Shown: piece after piece, positions 22,642-34,647 of the stretch | How the letters are laid out: every line of letters begins with the position of its first letter | Numbering within the stretch: the first letter of the stretch is position 1 | NCBI GenBank assembly: GCA_022385755.1 | Contig: MU278354.1 | Span: 450,805-514,804 of the forward strand | Direction of reading: 5' to 3' | DNA: 64,000 nucleotides | DNA from: Trametopsis cervina | Taxonomy: Eukaryota > Basidiomycota > Agaricomycetes > Polyporales > Irpicaceae | Notes under the pieces: model-generated | What the model was told of the DNA's origin: nothing | What the model saw: the letters and a program-made list of their open reading frames with translations, nothing else | The model's database searches: none | Translations under genes and position numbers: made by a program

Positions 22642-25095
22642 CTATGATACTCGCCATTTGCTCGCTGGAACAGCTGCACGAGACATCAGCTATGTGAACA
22701 AAGATGGTGGTAAACTTCTTACCTTGCAGTTTCCTACCGACCGGTATCATGAAGAATATTACCGATAACACTCCCAGCGCCAAGCAAATTCCAGACACGA
22801 TGTAGTACCCGTCACGTTCCGTTATACACTCACCGCCCAGATCTGCACATGCCGCTTTACCGTGGTCGGAGACGCATTCCGCAGCTGCAAGGGTCTGAGT
22901 GGCATCTACAGGTATACCGGCAGAATGTACTAACCGTTTAACGTCAATGACAAGGCCTCCTGATGACAGGTTGCAACCGAAAACAAGTCTACTCCCTTCA
23001 GAACGAAGAATCGTGGCCAAGTTCCACCAAGATTAGTGAATGTAGCTAAGAGCTATATTCTCGCTGGTTATATATCAGAGCTGTCTTCAAGCTGATATTG
23101 CTCACCGTCATATAAGTACCTCCTACAACCGGATCTGAGATTCGGGTATGGAACGCAGAGATACCGCCGAATTGAACGGTGCTAAACAAAGCAAATGTTC
23201 AATGAGCGCAGGCAAGAAATAGTACCAAAACGGCGTACCCGGCGAAAGACGAGAGCACAGTCTGTAGGATAATGAGTACGAAGAAGCCCATCCCAATTGG
23301 CGGAAGTGGGAAGTAGTACACCATGAGTGTACCCACAAGTGCCAGGACTAGTCGGGGCCAGAACGAAAGCATCCACGGACGCAGCGGTCTATCGCCTCTT
23401 GACCACCGACCGGCGACGTAACCTGCAAGCATCTGGAAAGGGAAATCGATGAGAACAGCAATGGCGAGGTCCTCGCGACCAAGGCCCTTCTCAACCATCT
23501 TCAGCTGAGTAACGGCATCATGTGCAGCCCAACCAATCTTCGCAAACAGATGCAGCAAGCATAGAATTTGTATGTCTGTGATAGATATTCAGACCGACAT
23601 CGCAATGCACAGGAGAAGACATACTTACGCTTCAGCTTACAGATATTCCACATTGTAAGGTACACGCTCCTTATGCTGAGATCTTCGTCATCGGCCTCCT
23701 TATCCTGCAATAGAATATGTTGAGCATAAGCATGTACGACTAGGGAGATGCCACCAATATCTTACTTCTTTGATGAACAGAAGCCAAACTGTGACAGCGA
23801 AAGAAAATACACTGCATATCTGCATGTAGGTGCTAAGATATAGGCGAGGGAGGCCCCACTTCGATCTATTCGGATCTAGTCAGAAGTATGACAGTGCAAC
23901 AGATGATGGTACTTACGCAAAAGTCTCGCTGTTGAGCGCCAAGAATACAGTGAACGAGGCAAAATAGCCCGTATTAAGACCAATGGTCTGACATGTACTC
24001 GCGAACGGTAGATTCTCATGTGAGAGAAGCGTTAATGCCCAGCCTGTATAGTTATAGGCTTCAATATCATTGGTTGGTTGACTGGAGAACACTGGTGCGT
24101 ACCATCCACTGCGATATCTACAGCGCTGACACGTCAGCGAACATACAAATGCGGGAGGGGACAGGTAACAGAGACAAACCTTGGGTGGCAGAAAGTACAA
24201 CAAGCGTCGTGAAAGCCACCGACATGATGTAAATGTGCTCCGAAGGCTATGTAGGTTGTGTCAGTACGCACGTCGGTACAGATCTAGACTTCATACATTG
24301 TTCATGTATTCCTCTGCACTGAAGGAAATGAGGAGCATGAGGCTACCAATGGCCAGTTGCATAGGTATAATCCATGACCTGCGGCGACCGACAGAAGGGA
24401 AATATAAGGAATCGACAATAGGTGACCACAGTAGTTTCAATGAGTATGGATAGCTTGCTAGTGAGAATACTGCGATTTGCGAGTACGATAGATGTTCTTT
24501 TAGAAGGAATGGAATAGACCCTGCATAGGTGTTATGTCTCTCAGCACGGACGCGAATCCGAGGAGGTAAACCACGAACCTAATGCAAGTCCGAGCTTTGT
24601 GTCGCACGCGTTCTGTTAGATTCACTACCGAAAGTCAGTAAGGTGGTTGGCATACCGGAAATCCCTGGATTAAATCTATAGCACGTTCAGAGCATGCATG
24701 ATTATTCCGGGCAAGTACCACTCACATAAAATAATGAGAAGTACGATTGCCCTCTTGTCCTTGGCAGACATTGGCTTCTTCTCTCCCTGCGCAAGGTACT
24801 CCTGTTCTTCTTCTAGCGTCAGGCCTTGCGCCGCTTGTAGTCTTTCATCCTCCCCAAGAAGACTGAGCTCTACTTCATTCGCTGCATCTCCGTCGCTTAG
24901 CCTCCAATTAGAACGCGGCGTTTTGGGTGTTCGTGGCTGAATGGCGATGCTTTCTAGCGAGGTAGTTTGACCTCTGGGACTCCTCGGCATGCCTTCTGAG
25001 TCGGAGGAGGAAGGGCTTTCGACAGACGTGGACCTTGCTGCCTTTGTGCGACGACGACGTGATTGCTTGCCAGAGGGACGTGCTGAGGTAGACAT
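22642..25095 (-). CDS. acetyl-CoA transporter (AT-1/SLC33A1-type MFS)
   Basis: Fourteen exons: 24726-25095, 24656-24675, 24579-24594, 24297-24520, 24180-24246, 24103-24117, 23917-24043, 23766-23865, 23629-23704, 23239-23575, 23106-23181, 22935-23052, 22723-22884, 22642-22673; 579 aa. The N-terminal 115 residues are cytosolic and basic/Ser-rich. Family blocks seen are LYLIQGFPLGLALGSIPFLL, SYSQIAVFSLASYPYSLKLL, FPSVGRRRSWI, DIAVDGWALTLL, CQTIGLNTGYF and GGTYMTLLATFTNLGGTWP, interspersed with about 11-12 hydrophobic segments. SLC33A1 relatives move acetyl-CoA into the ER lumen. Three internal exons are only 20, 16 and 15 nt, yet every junction keeps frame and family sequence. Confidence 0.92.
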
Positions 25096-26362
25096 TCCCG
25101 ACCCGCGGCTGCTTGTGAGCGGTGTTCGCTACACGTCTGAGGTGGACCTAAAATGAGCTTATGTAAGCATCAATTGATTCGCATGGGCTCAATCTGGCAA
25201 TTGCATTCGAACACTTATTGGCTGCAGTCCGCTTAGATTAGCTCAACTGTACATCGTATAAGCCGCATCTAATACTATCTACGAAGGGAGATGTGCTGCA
25301 GGGAGCTCTGAAGGTATTGATCAAATCAGTCTTCGATCAAGTCACCCCCTGCTTTCTGTGAATTCTACATAACCAATGCGTTGCGCAATAAATGAGTTGA
25401 GATTCGAGATTAACAATCGTACTGTACTGGGGACATCCAGCCGCGGATAAGGATAGCCTGCGCATCGAAGCTCATGAGGGTTTCTGGCACCACGCAGAAC
25501 AAGACCCTTCCCTGTATGGCATGGTTATCGAACCCTTGTTATTAATGAAAGGACCGGTTGTACACGCAAGCAGCCTGGACAAGGATATGCGCCGGAGCGG
25601 CACAGTTGCACATACTATCTACTGGCTGCGTACCGGAGTATATGTCAGGGCATCCTGGCTTCTAGTGGGACGCAATGAATGGATGCCTGGACCGTGGCAG
25701 GTGAGCTTCGACACATGTGTATGATACTGTGGTCGAGGATCGATGTCCGAGTCACTGGCGTCGCAGTACCGGCATCGCAGTACACTCACTTCGCATCTCG
25801 GTCGTGCTACATTGCACTGTACTGTACTTATGAGTTGCCAGCTGCACGAGTAGTCCAGCAGTCGTCCGCCCTGAACTTACAGTATTGCAGTCAGCATGCT
25901 GCATCGCGACCATTATAGACAACAATAATCCTAGTTGGCGCGCCACAGACAATACGCGGTTGCTGCACAGCGTCCGGGGAGATGTTTAGGAAACAGCCGT
26001 GGTCGAGGGCGAAGAGATAGTGCAGAAAGCTGGTGCTTGCCTCGTGCTGGCTGAGCAATAGGTGCGTTGGGCATGGGTGCGTTGGGCCGTTGCCTCGTGG
26101 TGTCGGCAGAGCCCCGGAGGCTCGGGGTGGTGTGAGCGGTACACGCCAGAGCCTCCCTCCGCCTTTAAATCTTTCTGTTCCCATCGCCCACAAAGAACCC
26201 TTTCACCTTTCGCCTTTCTGCATTTCTGCCGACGCTTGTTTTCCCGCAGCGCTGACCGCTGCTCCTTCTTCTACTCCCACCACCCAGGCTGCGCCTCTGG
26301 TCCTTTTCGTCCATCACCCACCCATCTGTCCTTACCTCCCACCCTCCATTGGGCTGGTCATC
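25096..26362. promoter_or_regulatory. divergent intergenic region, transporter (-) / GH16 (+)
   Basis: About 1.27 kb. Short direct repeats occur (GTCGCAGTACC followed by ATCGCAGTACA near 25757-25780; GGTGCGTTGGGC twice near 26060-26090). A TTTAAAT element at 26163-26169 sits 194 bp upstream of the GH16 ATG and is followed by a C/T-rich leader, a usual layout for strongly expressed fungal genes. Confidence 0.4.
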
Positions 26363-28020
26363 ATGCACCTCCATCTCCCACTCGTCCTCGCTCTGCTCGC
26401 CGCCGTCCCACCATCCGATGCCAACCTCTTCGCGCGAGGATCAGAGTCATTCGTCAAGATCGCCACCAAAGCGCACCGACATGCTGCGAAGCGGAGCGCC
26501 GGGCTTGCCAGAGACCTTCGTCTCTCCTTCCGCGGCCTGCTGGCTGAACAGTCGCCAGGTGCACAAGCCGTGGCGAACAGTCGTGTCTACTGCGTCAACT
26601 CGCCTGGTCTCGCATCCAACAACACGTCTCCAGCCTTCGGCAATGGTACTTCCCCAGCCATCTCCGGGCCCGGAACATCCACTGGGGCCAAAGGCTCTGC
26701 CACAGCAAGCCATTCACCGGCAACACCAACAGGCAACTCATCCTCCGCTGCGTCGTCGCCCTGGAAGTTGAAGCAGGCATACGTGAGTGGTTATCCCCTC
26801 TTCGTGTTCAGCGTCACCTCCTTACCCCATCTCACAGCAAGGTAGCACCTTCTTCGATGGCTGGGACTTCTTTACCGGCGGGGATCCTACGAACGGAATT
26901 GTAACATATATAGATCAGAACACTGCGGTACGCCTCTTTGATTATTCCAGTACATGACCTAAACGTCCGTTCTGCAGAAACAAGCAAACTTGATCCAGAT
27001 AAACAGTGCGGGCAATGCCGTCATGAAGATGGAAACCACCCCGCAAGTTCAGAACACACGCCAGAGTATACGCATCACCACCCAGTTCACATATACAGGG
27101 GCGCTGGTGATCATGGACTCTGTGCACATGCCCACTGGTTGCGGTACATGGCCAGCGTTCTGGAGCAATGGCCCCAATTGGCCTGCAGGTGGCGAGATTG
27201 ACATCGTAGAAGGTAATGCATTTTCTGCGCCTCGTTGTACAGCTGCTGGCAGCTCATTTTCTCCCTCGCAGGCGTCAATGACTACACGAACAACCAGGCA
27301 ACGATACATACCAACCCCGGCTGCACTTTGTCAACCACCAGTTCTTCCACTCTCGGCATGACAGGCAATCTTGTAGGAGGCACAAATTGTGCTGCTGCAC
27401 AAACGGGCAACCAAGGTTGTGGTGTACGAGCAACGCAGAGTAACACCTACGGATCAGCTTTCAACAGCAATGGCGGAGGCGTCTATGCCAGTAAGCATCC
27501 AGTATTTTTAGCTGCCTTCTACACGTGCTAACATTGCGGCTGCAGTGCAATGGGACACCACTGGAATTGCTGTATACTTCTTCCCCCGCAACTCAATACC
27601 CTCCGACATCACGGCTAACGCACCTCAGCCCCAATCTTGGGGTCAACCTATGGCCTTCTGGCCGTCGTCCGGGTGCAACCCCTTCACATTCTTCAATAGC
27701 CACTCTGCTATCTTTGATACCACTCTTTGGTGAGTCTTATACTCGCCCAATTTCTGCAACCGCGGCTGACAGCTTGTACTTCTGACACAGTGGTGATTGG
27801 GCGAGCGGCGTTTGGGGAAGCTCAGGTCTTCCTGGCCAGGAGCAGAGTTGCGCCCAACGTACCGGTGTTGCGACTTGCGAACAGTTTGTCCGTCAGAATG
27901 GCGCTTCATTTACGGAAGCATGTGAGTCCCCCGTATCAAGCGCAGCGCTTCCGCAGCTGACACGTTTGTTTAACTTCAGACTGGGAAGTCCAATATGTCA
28001 AGATCTTCCAGACTTCGTAG
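26363..28020 (+). CDS. secreted GH16 endo-1,3(4)-beta-glucanase (laminarinase-type)
   Basis: Seven exons: 26363-26782, 26838-26927, 26978-27212, 27272-27490, 27546-27729, 27791-27921, 27980-28020; 439 aa. A signal peptide (MHLHLPLVLALLAAVPPSDA) is followed by a Ser/Thr/Pro-rich linker to about residue 130. The GH16 fold starts at STFFDGWDFFTGGDPTNG. The catalytic motif GGEIDIVEG places the nucleophile Glu at 243 and the acid/base Glu at 248. TWPAFWSNGPNWP and the closing YWEVQYVKIF also match fungal GH16 laminarinases. Expected activity is hydrolysis of beta-1,3/1,4- or 1,3/1,6-glucan at the cell wall or outside the cell. The N-terminal linker is longer than in minimal single-domain family members and is a likely O-glycosylated stalk. 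Confidence 0.93.
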
Positions 28021-28469
28021 AATATCTACGGTCCGTTTCCGTTCATCTTGAGGTTTTTCGCGGGGACTTGGGATGGAATTGTGTCTTACCGGGGACCATG
28101 CTTGTCACGCCTTGGAACGTTCATATCTAACGCCATGTAGGCACATCATTTAGTATTATAGAGGTCAGCATGGGATGTACAACAGATGTACCATTATATG
28201 ACATTACACATGACAATATTTGTAAAGCTGTGATCCGTCTAAGAGCAATGCTTGCATCAAACGAGCCGAGTGTCACCACGTGATCGTGTTTAGATTACGC
28301 GTTAGCGCTAGCCGTTGTTCGTCCTGACCACGATCGCGTCGGGCACGGAGTCTACTTCAAGTCTAGCCAAGTGTGCTGGCGCGCCCGGTGACTGCGTGCT
28401 CTCAGGTGCACGTGAATCACTGTAAGAGATCTCTTTGATCCAGACATAACCTTCCGGGGCAGCCCAAAC
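28021..28469. other. intergenic between GH16 and SprT-like gene
   Basis: 3' flank of GH16 and upstream region of the SprT-like gene. A 71-codon open frame on the minus strand here (about 28308-28520) lacks an ATG and overlaps the next gene's first exon, so it is not called. Confidence 0.4.
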
Positions 28470-30841
28470 ATGCGAGAAAACGTTAGTGGCGGGGGTGTTC
28501 CAAATAGTCAGCAGCAGCAACGTATGCGGTACGACAGCCGTCGCTCTTGTTTATACGTACATCTGAACCGACTCAAGTAACAAGGAGCAAACATGGTTGA
28601 AGCCCAGAGGGAGAGTATTAGCGGAAGTGATTGAAGTTTCCTCTGATGAAGAGCCTTCAAGTTCGCACACAGCTGGAGGCGATAGGCAAGTCCAATAATA
28701 TACCGACATTCTGCCCGAGTTAACAAGTCGATGTAGAACACAGCCTGCGACAGATCCTTCCAGATTGAAACTTCAACTGCATACGTGCGTGTATAGCCGC
28801 GTATGCTCGAAGTGCGCAGCCTGACATATTGTCCCTACTTCAGCAGCATAGCAGCCACGCCGACCCCGCGTCGCGTTCGGTACATTCAACCTCATAAGGT
28901 TGTGTCGATATCAAGTTCTGACTCAGAAGACGAGCCTTCAACTCCTGCCGCCGTCGAGCCGGAGGAGCCACTGCTGTACTCCCCAGTGAAGGTCAGCCAC
29001 GCGCGTGAAGTGATTGACCTCACTGCGGATGGCTCAGACGATGATGAGGCCCAAGATACGAGAGAATTATTATTCAACACGGAGTCGCTACCTCATAAGA
29101 AAGGGGCAAAGCCGGCCGTTCAACAGAAACCGGGATCGAGATCGGGGATAAGACGACAGCTATTTCCTTCGTCTATTACAGACCAGCCAGATACCGAGGA
29201 ACCTGGCTATTTAGGCTCGGATTCTGGTCTTATGCTGTAAGCTAACTCCCTATCAATGACGCGTGTTGCGTTGAGTACTTTCATCAGACATGTCCCGCCA
29301 TCACGTTCCCGATTCGTTGCTCGACCTCGGGTTGAGCATTCTAAAGAGCAGAAAGATGCAATGCCTTCCACGCAGACTATCCCACTATATTCTGAGAACT
29401 CGGATGGGGAAGACAGCGAAGTAACCACAGCTCTGCGTTCAGGAAGCCCCTCTCGCTCTGTCCCGAAACCGTCTGCCAGCAAGCGGGTTGCGCAAATGAC
29501 ATCCTCCCATCCTGGTTCTGGCGATGAACCAATGACCCCCAAAAGGACCGAGGCCTCAGAATCCAAGTCTAATGCAAAGACACCACGTATGACGAAGAAA
29601 GCGAAGCAGGCGATGGAACAGACTCGGCGAGAGAGATACGCCCAGGAGCTCTTCGAGGAAATCAATGACACTGTATTCAAGTGTGGATTACCGAGAGAAA
29701 CAGTGCTCAAGTGGAGTAATCGCTTGTTGACGACCGCAGGAAGAGCTCGATGGAAACGGTCCGTGCTAAAGACATATTGAATCATGTTTGCACTCACGTT
29801 ACGCGTTCAGATCTCGTGACGGCTCGCAGACTTCCGAGATTGAACTGGCTACGAAGATCCTTGACTGCGACGGTGGGTTGCTGGTGGTTTTATGACTCGA
29901 AATCCACTAAGACTATAACAAACAGAGCGCATTCGCAACACCCTTTCTCATGAGATGTATGATAGAGGACTTACCTATCCTAGGATCTGATGCTCACCCG
30001 CTGCGTTTAGGTGTCATCTTGCCTGCTGGATCATAGATGGTGATCCCAAGGAAGGCCACGGAAAGGCTTTCAAATCATGGTATCGTTATTCATAGTTTCT
30101 CCCTACCCTCGTCATTTACTGAGCAACACATAATTCACTTTTCAGGGCTTCGAAGATTATGAGACGAAGACCAGATATTGAAGTAACGGTCAGCCACGCG
30201 TTTCGTATTCTCCGCTGATGTATTCTGAATGCCTCCAAAACATAGACGAGACACAATTACGAGATCAACTACCCGTACGAATGGGGTCAGTGACTCTATG
30301 CACTCTACCACGAGTTAAAATACTGACAAAGCCACAGAATGCGAGAATTGTGCCAAAATGTGAGCTACCTCGCACACGCATAACAGGTCTGGCTTACTGG
30401 TGCTGCAGATATGGACGATACAGCAAGTCAATTCGACCGGAAGAGTGCCGTGAGTTGTCTGTTGTGCATGCTATCACCCTACTGATAGCAAACTAGGTTG
30501 TGGAACGTGTAAAGTCGGCAAGCTTGTGCCACTCTTCAAAGTGAGAGTTATGCAGACTCCGAAGAAAGTCAAAGCGGTTGCGACTGGCTCGCATGGTGTG
30601 TTTACATCATCGTTATGGATGATAACTCTCTAAATTATCCATAGATTCTTCAGGAGTGGAAGCTATCACCGACCTAATCACCGATCTAACGCTGGTTGAG
30701 AGTGCTCAGATGGCAGTCCCTCGTAGAAAGCAAACCAAGTCCACGGATGATGAAAGCCCAGTTGACGAAAGTGCTAAGAGAATTAATGCTCAGCTCGCCG
30801 CATTGACGAGAGAACTGGGTGACATGGCAGTTTTGTGCTGA
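28470..30841 (+). CDS. SprT-like metalloprotease of the GCNA/ACRC type
   Basis: Exons: 28470-28556, 28603-28685, 28728-28784, 28844-29236, 29288-29758, 29811-29872, 29926-29956, 30011-30079, 30146-30188, 30246-30285, 30338-30359, 30409-30449, 30497-30595, 30645-30841; 564 aa. The disordered N-terminal half has three SUMO-interacting-like motifs (VIEVSSDEE, VVSISSSDSEDE, VIDLTADGSDDDE). The SprT domain starts near residue 325 (RRERYAQELFEEIND). HEMCH (about 391-395) is the zinc/catalytic HExxH and the His in EGHGKAFKSW the third ligand. CENC and CRCGTC form the zinc ribbon (447-472). Relatives resolve SUMOylated DNA-protein crosslinks in the nucleus. The first three exons are tentative: the second intron (42 nt) starts GCAAGT, and the start could also be the ATG at 28524. 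From 28844 on the model is firm. Confidence 0.85.
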
Positions 30842-31076
30842 GATGCAAGTTGTATATTCATCGTGTCCGGTGCAAGTCGCTTCACCCTGTGTTCGGGCTT
30901 GGTTATTAGGCAAAGCTTCATATGTTTCTTGATTATTGCAGTAAAATACATGCGTCGAAAGAATTGCGGTAGTTACAGCCAATCTAGCAGAAGATGTCCT
31001 TGCGAGGACGGGACTAAAGTAATCTCATCTTCGCGCCATTTGTGGTGGAAGTATGTTACGATTTCCAAAAGTAACT

Positions 31077-31179
31077 AGCCCACCGCGAGGGTCGAACTCG
31101 CAGCCTTCAGATCACATGATGATGTGAATCACCCGCACTCGTAAGAGTCTGACGCTCTATCCGATTGAGCTAGGCGGGC
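31077..31179 (-). tRNA. tRNA-Lys(CUU), intron-containing
   Basis: Minus strand. The acceptor stem GCCCGCC pairs with GGTGGGC. D-arm GCTCAATCGGATAGAGC, anticodon stem TCAGA/TCTGA, anticodon CTT at 31143-31145, and T-arm GCGAGTTCGACCCTCGC are all present. A 29-nt intron (31113-31141) sits at the canonical site one base after the anticodon. It lies between the SprT-like gene and the divergent RPS29 gene. Confidence 0.93.
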
Positions 31180-31418
31180 GTTGCAGGTGTTTCTGCTCAG
31201 CTGCATCCGATCTCGCAGCAGTACATTCCGTCGGAGCCCGAATATTCACCAAACCTTATTTTCACAGCTCGTCCACACAAGGAGGAATTGCTCAAGCTCT
31301 ACGCAGCGACCGACGCCCACTCGACACTCCCGGACCAGGTTCGTCTCGCGTCTCAATTGGTACCTATACTTCACATTGTAACAGTCACCTGCGTAGACTC
31401 CGTCACCAAAATCCGAAA

Positions 31419-31708
31419 ATGACCCACGATTCCGTTTGGTTCTCTCGTCCCCGCAAGTACGGTAAGGGCAGCCGCCAATGGTGCGTAACTCACATAGCCT
31501 ATGTACCAATGATTTCACAAAGCAATACTCGTTCTTGCATCCAGCCGCTTGTGCGCCCACCAGGCTGGTATCGTTCGCAAGTACGGACTTGACCTTTGCC
31601 GTCAGTGCTTCCGTGAGAAGGCTGCTGCCATCGGTTTCTTCAAGGTATGTACGATCCCACTCCTGAAGTGGAATATGTCTCAGCTTTCGTCGTTCGCAGA
31701 CACGATGA
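31419..31708 (+). CDS. RPS29: 40S ribosomal protein S29 (uS14)
   Basis: Three exons, 31419-31480, 31545-31644 and 31700-31708, giving 56 aa, the usual S29 length. The protein begins [20 protein letters not shown] and contains the zinc-finger pairs CRLC and CRQC, then [10 protein letters not shown] and [12 protein letters not shown]. It is a structural small-subunit protein. The last exon codes only Thr-Arg-stop; most S29 proteins end in a Lys-Tyr-Arg or similar tripeptide, so this end depends on an acceptor at 31699 and merits a transcript check. The start is the ATG in gaaaATGACC. Confidence 0.93.
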
Positions 31709-32213
31709 TCTCTCCACTCCCGCCACCTCGCATCGTATTCTAGCTTCTATCATGTTGTCTTTCCCACATTCGCACAATAAACTGGCTGTCCTGTATGCAT
31801 CAACATGAGAAGAACAAACATCGTATGCTGGATCGAAGGTCATATCATATCAGGGTGCTCGGGAAGCCTACGGTGTGCGCAGACGATGCTGCTTACACCA
31901 TCCAACATCCTCGTCGCCGTAGGTGTTATGATACTATCGCACACGCACACAGTGTGCATAGTCGCACCTCGGCCCATTGTCAGCTATTAACAATGACGAA
32001 TTGAACAAAAATTGATGCCAACGAACTAAAAGAGCTATACATGAATACTAGGGTACATAACCAAAAAAGCGGCGAGATGACCCGAAGTGCAACACTGGAT
32101 ATACATCAGAATGCGGAAGAAAGTGCGTAAGGGTGCGTTGGATAGTCCAAGATAAATAATAGTGTGCTGCATTTGAGAAGAGCTGCACAACGTCTATGAT
32201 AGAGCGCGAATAA
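31709..32213. other. intergenic, convergent 3' flanks of RPS29 and VAC8
   Basis: About 500 bp with no protein-like frame, tRNA or repeat recognised. It presumably holds both 3' UTRs. Confidence 0.55.
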
Positions 32214-34647
32214 TCACTGCACCACTGAGCCCGTAGAGAATGCTTCTCGTACGCTGCGTCGCAATTCCTCGTGGTCGCGACCGAGTACACTTCCTGCTCT
32301 GCTATCGATAAGGGATCCCGCTTGCATTTGCGATGCAGCCGCACTGGGGGTCAGAGCGCCATCGCCATCGCCGTCTGTGAAATCGAGGATGCGACGGGCG
32401 AGTAATTGGATCTCTCCTTGACCATCCCCAGTTTCTGTATCTTGGTACGAGTGTTGTGAATGATGAGAACGAGGTGTGCCGCCGATTGATGAGGTAGGTG
32501 TGGAGGTGCGCGTGGTGGCTAACTGCCTGATATTGGGTATCAGTATATTTGAGCTGCGGATATTGCTGATGAGTTGAGGATCTGAACGACGTTCAATAAA
32601 TGAGTAAAGCCTATGCACAAAACACATCATGTCTAACTGACCTCCGGATTCGAGAAGCTGTACAATAGTCCACACAGCAATGTGCTGGAAGGTGGCGTCC
32701 GGGCTAGTGAGGAACCGGTAAAGGTACCTGTGCATGCCACCATCCGGTTTATCCCACACGTCGTTGAATGCAGAGTAGTCATCGGATGTCGTACGACCGT
32801 CTACAGTTAATTTCATATAAGCCAAATATTCCTAGAGTTACGTGCAACCGGACGCACCCTTCGAAGAGAGGTTGCCGAGTGCCGCAGCACTATTTCCCTG
32901 AACCTCAGAACTAGGCGAATTGGTCAATGGGATGAGGACTTCGCAGATACCCATTTCCAACAACTGGCCCTTCAGCTCATCTGAATAGAATGAGATGCTG
33001 TGCACGCTCCGCAGATGTCTCTACTCACCGCTAAGAGCTAGAACAGCGATACAAGCTGTCATTTCACTCTGTACATTCATCGGTACTTCAAGGACGAGCT
33101 CCTTGATACTCTGTACTGCGCCAGCTTTCACGATTGCCAGCTTGTTCTTCTCGGAAGAGGCTGCGAGATTGCGCAAAGTTGAGATGGCGTGGCATTGAAC
33201 TTCTTCGTTATCCTTGAACGACAAGAGGTTGATGAGGGGCTGCAAAAATCCTGACTCGATGATAGGAGACTCGTTGTGGGGGTGGATTGATACGTTGCGA
33301 ACGCATGCAGCGGCGGAGAGAATCAATGGAAGATATGCAGATTGAAGAAGTCGGAGTAGAGAAGATAACCCGTCGGCTTTAACGATTTCGAGTTGGTACT
33401 TCTCTGAATGCGGACATTAGAATGGAAGGACAGAGGTTGGGATTCTCCACATACCATCGCTGGCCAAATTGCGCAGCGCAAGTGCGGCTTGACACTGCAC
33501 TTTGAGGCTGGAGCTGTCCATGAGCTGAACCAGACTGGAGACCAGTTTGGGTTCAGTTTGCGCGAGCTTCTTCCGATTGGAAGCTGCATAGCAAAACTTA
33601 GTATCATATCGGGGCTACGTAGGCCTTACATACCATCGACCGCAATGTTGCTCAGAGCTGTAGTGCAGTAATATTGGACGTCGGTATCTTGCGAAGTCAA
33701 CAAGCTGACCAAAACTGGTATAGCGCCTGCATTCACAAGTTGCTGCCGGTTCTCGTCTAAGAGAGACAGATGAGTATGAGTGAGGCGCATAGATATCGAG
33801 TAACGCACCAGAGTGTGTCATGTTCAGCAAAGCACCAGTGGCATTCCGTTGGACCCGCATATCCTTTGACTTAGCCAGTCGTGTGAGAGGAACAAGAGCT
33901 CCCGACTTGGCAATCTTAGTCTTGTTGTCGTCTATAGATACGTACTTATGAGATTGAGGCGTGCATTCAAGGGAAAGATAGAAAGTACCATGTGTGGCAA
34001 GGTTTGTTACACATCCCACAGCGTTGCATTGAACCTCGACGTTCGGGCTCAACATTTGACGAATGAGAGGTTCCAGTCCGCCCAGCTTCACGATTAGAAG
34101 CTTGTTATCCGCTGCGGTATCATCAGCATAGGAAAGAGATAGCCGCCAGTGAAAGTGCCATACTATTGACTGCAAGATTTCCCAATGCAGCGCTTGCGGC
34201 TCGTTGAACCTCAGTGTCGTGGCTGCCCAGCAAGAAAAGGATAGGATCGAGCGTGTCGCGGCCTACGGGACGGACCTCCTTCTCGGTAATTTCTGCAAAG
34301 GCAAGTGCTGCGCTACGTTGTAAATCGACATTATCAGAAAAGGAGAGTGTGGTCAACGCGGCCAGTGGTGGTCCTTCGAAGAAGTTGGTAGAGTTTCGAT
34401 CTGCGGATGGTTAGTATCGACGCAACTATTTCCCTTGGTCATCTGATACGCACTTTCAAGGAATTGGAGAAGATCAGCAACTGCCTCCCGTTCGTTCTCT
34501 AACAGCAGGGGTTCGTAGGCTTGCGCTTTGCGTGAAGAGACTTCAAAAAGTGAAGATCCCAGCGTTAGTGTTGCTAGTGACATCAGGAATACGGCACGGA
34601 AAATTTGACTGACAGCATGAATCACAACAGCTTGATACCGCACCCAT
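32214..34647 (-). CDS. VAC8: vacuolar armadillo-repeat protein Vac8
   Basis: Eleven exons: 34614-34647, 34454-34540, 34164-34400, 33989-34111, 33809-33931, 33634-33756, 33455-33583, 33029-33403, 32858-32980, 32642-32800, 32214-32581; 626 aa. The first exon encodes [11 protein letters not shown], with Gly2 for N-myristoylation and Cys7, 8 and 11 for palmitoylation. [20 protein letters not shown] follows, then about 11-12 ARM repeats (for example [36 protein letters not shown]). Several repeats begin at exon boundaries, with four exons of exactly 123 nt, reflecting repeat-exon duplication. Family role: vacuole inheritance, nucleus-vacuole junctions, Cvt pathway and vacuole fusion. The C-terminal 90 residues are a fungal-type disordered extension. 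It is divergent from CCA1. Confidence 0.95.

Noticed and set aside
28308..28520. 71-codon open frame on the minus strand, protein-like in composition
   Set aside because: It has no ATG, no usable splice acceptor at its 5' end, and overlaps the proposed first exon of the SprT-like gene on the other strand.
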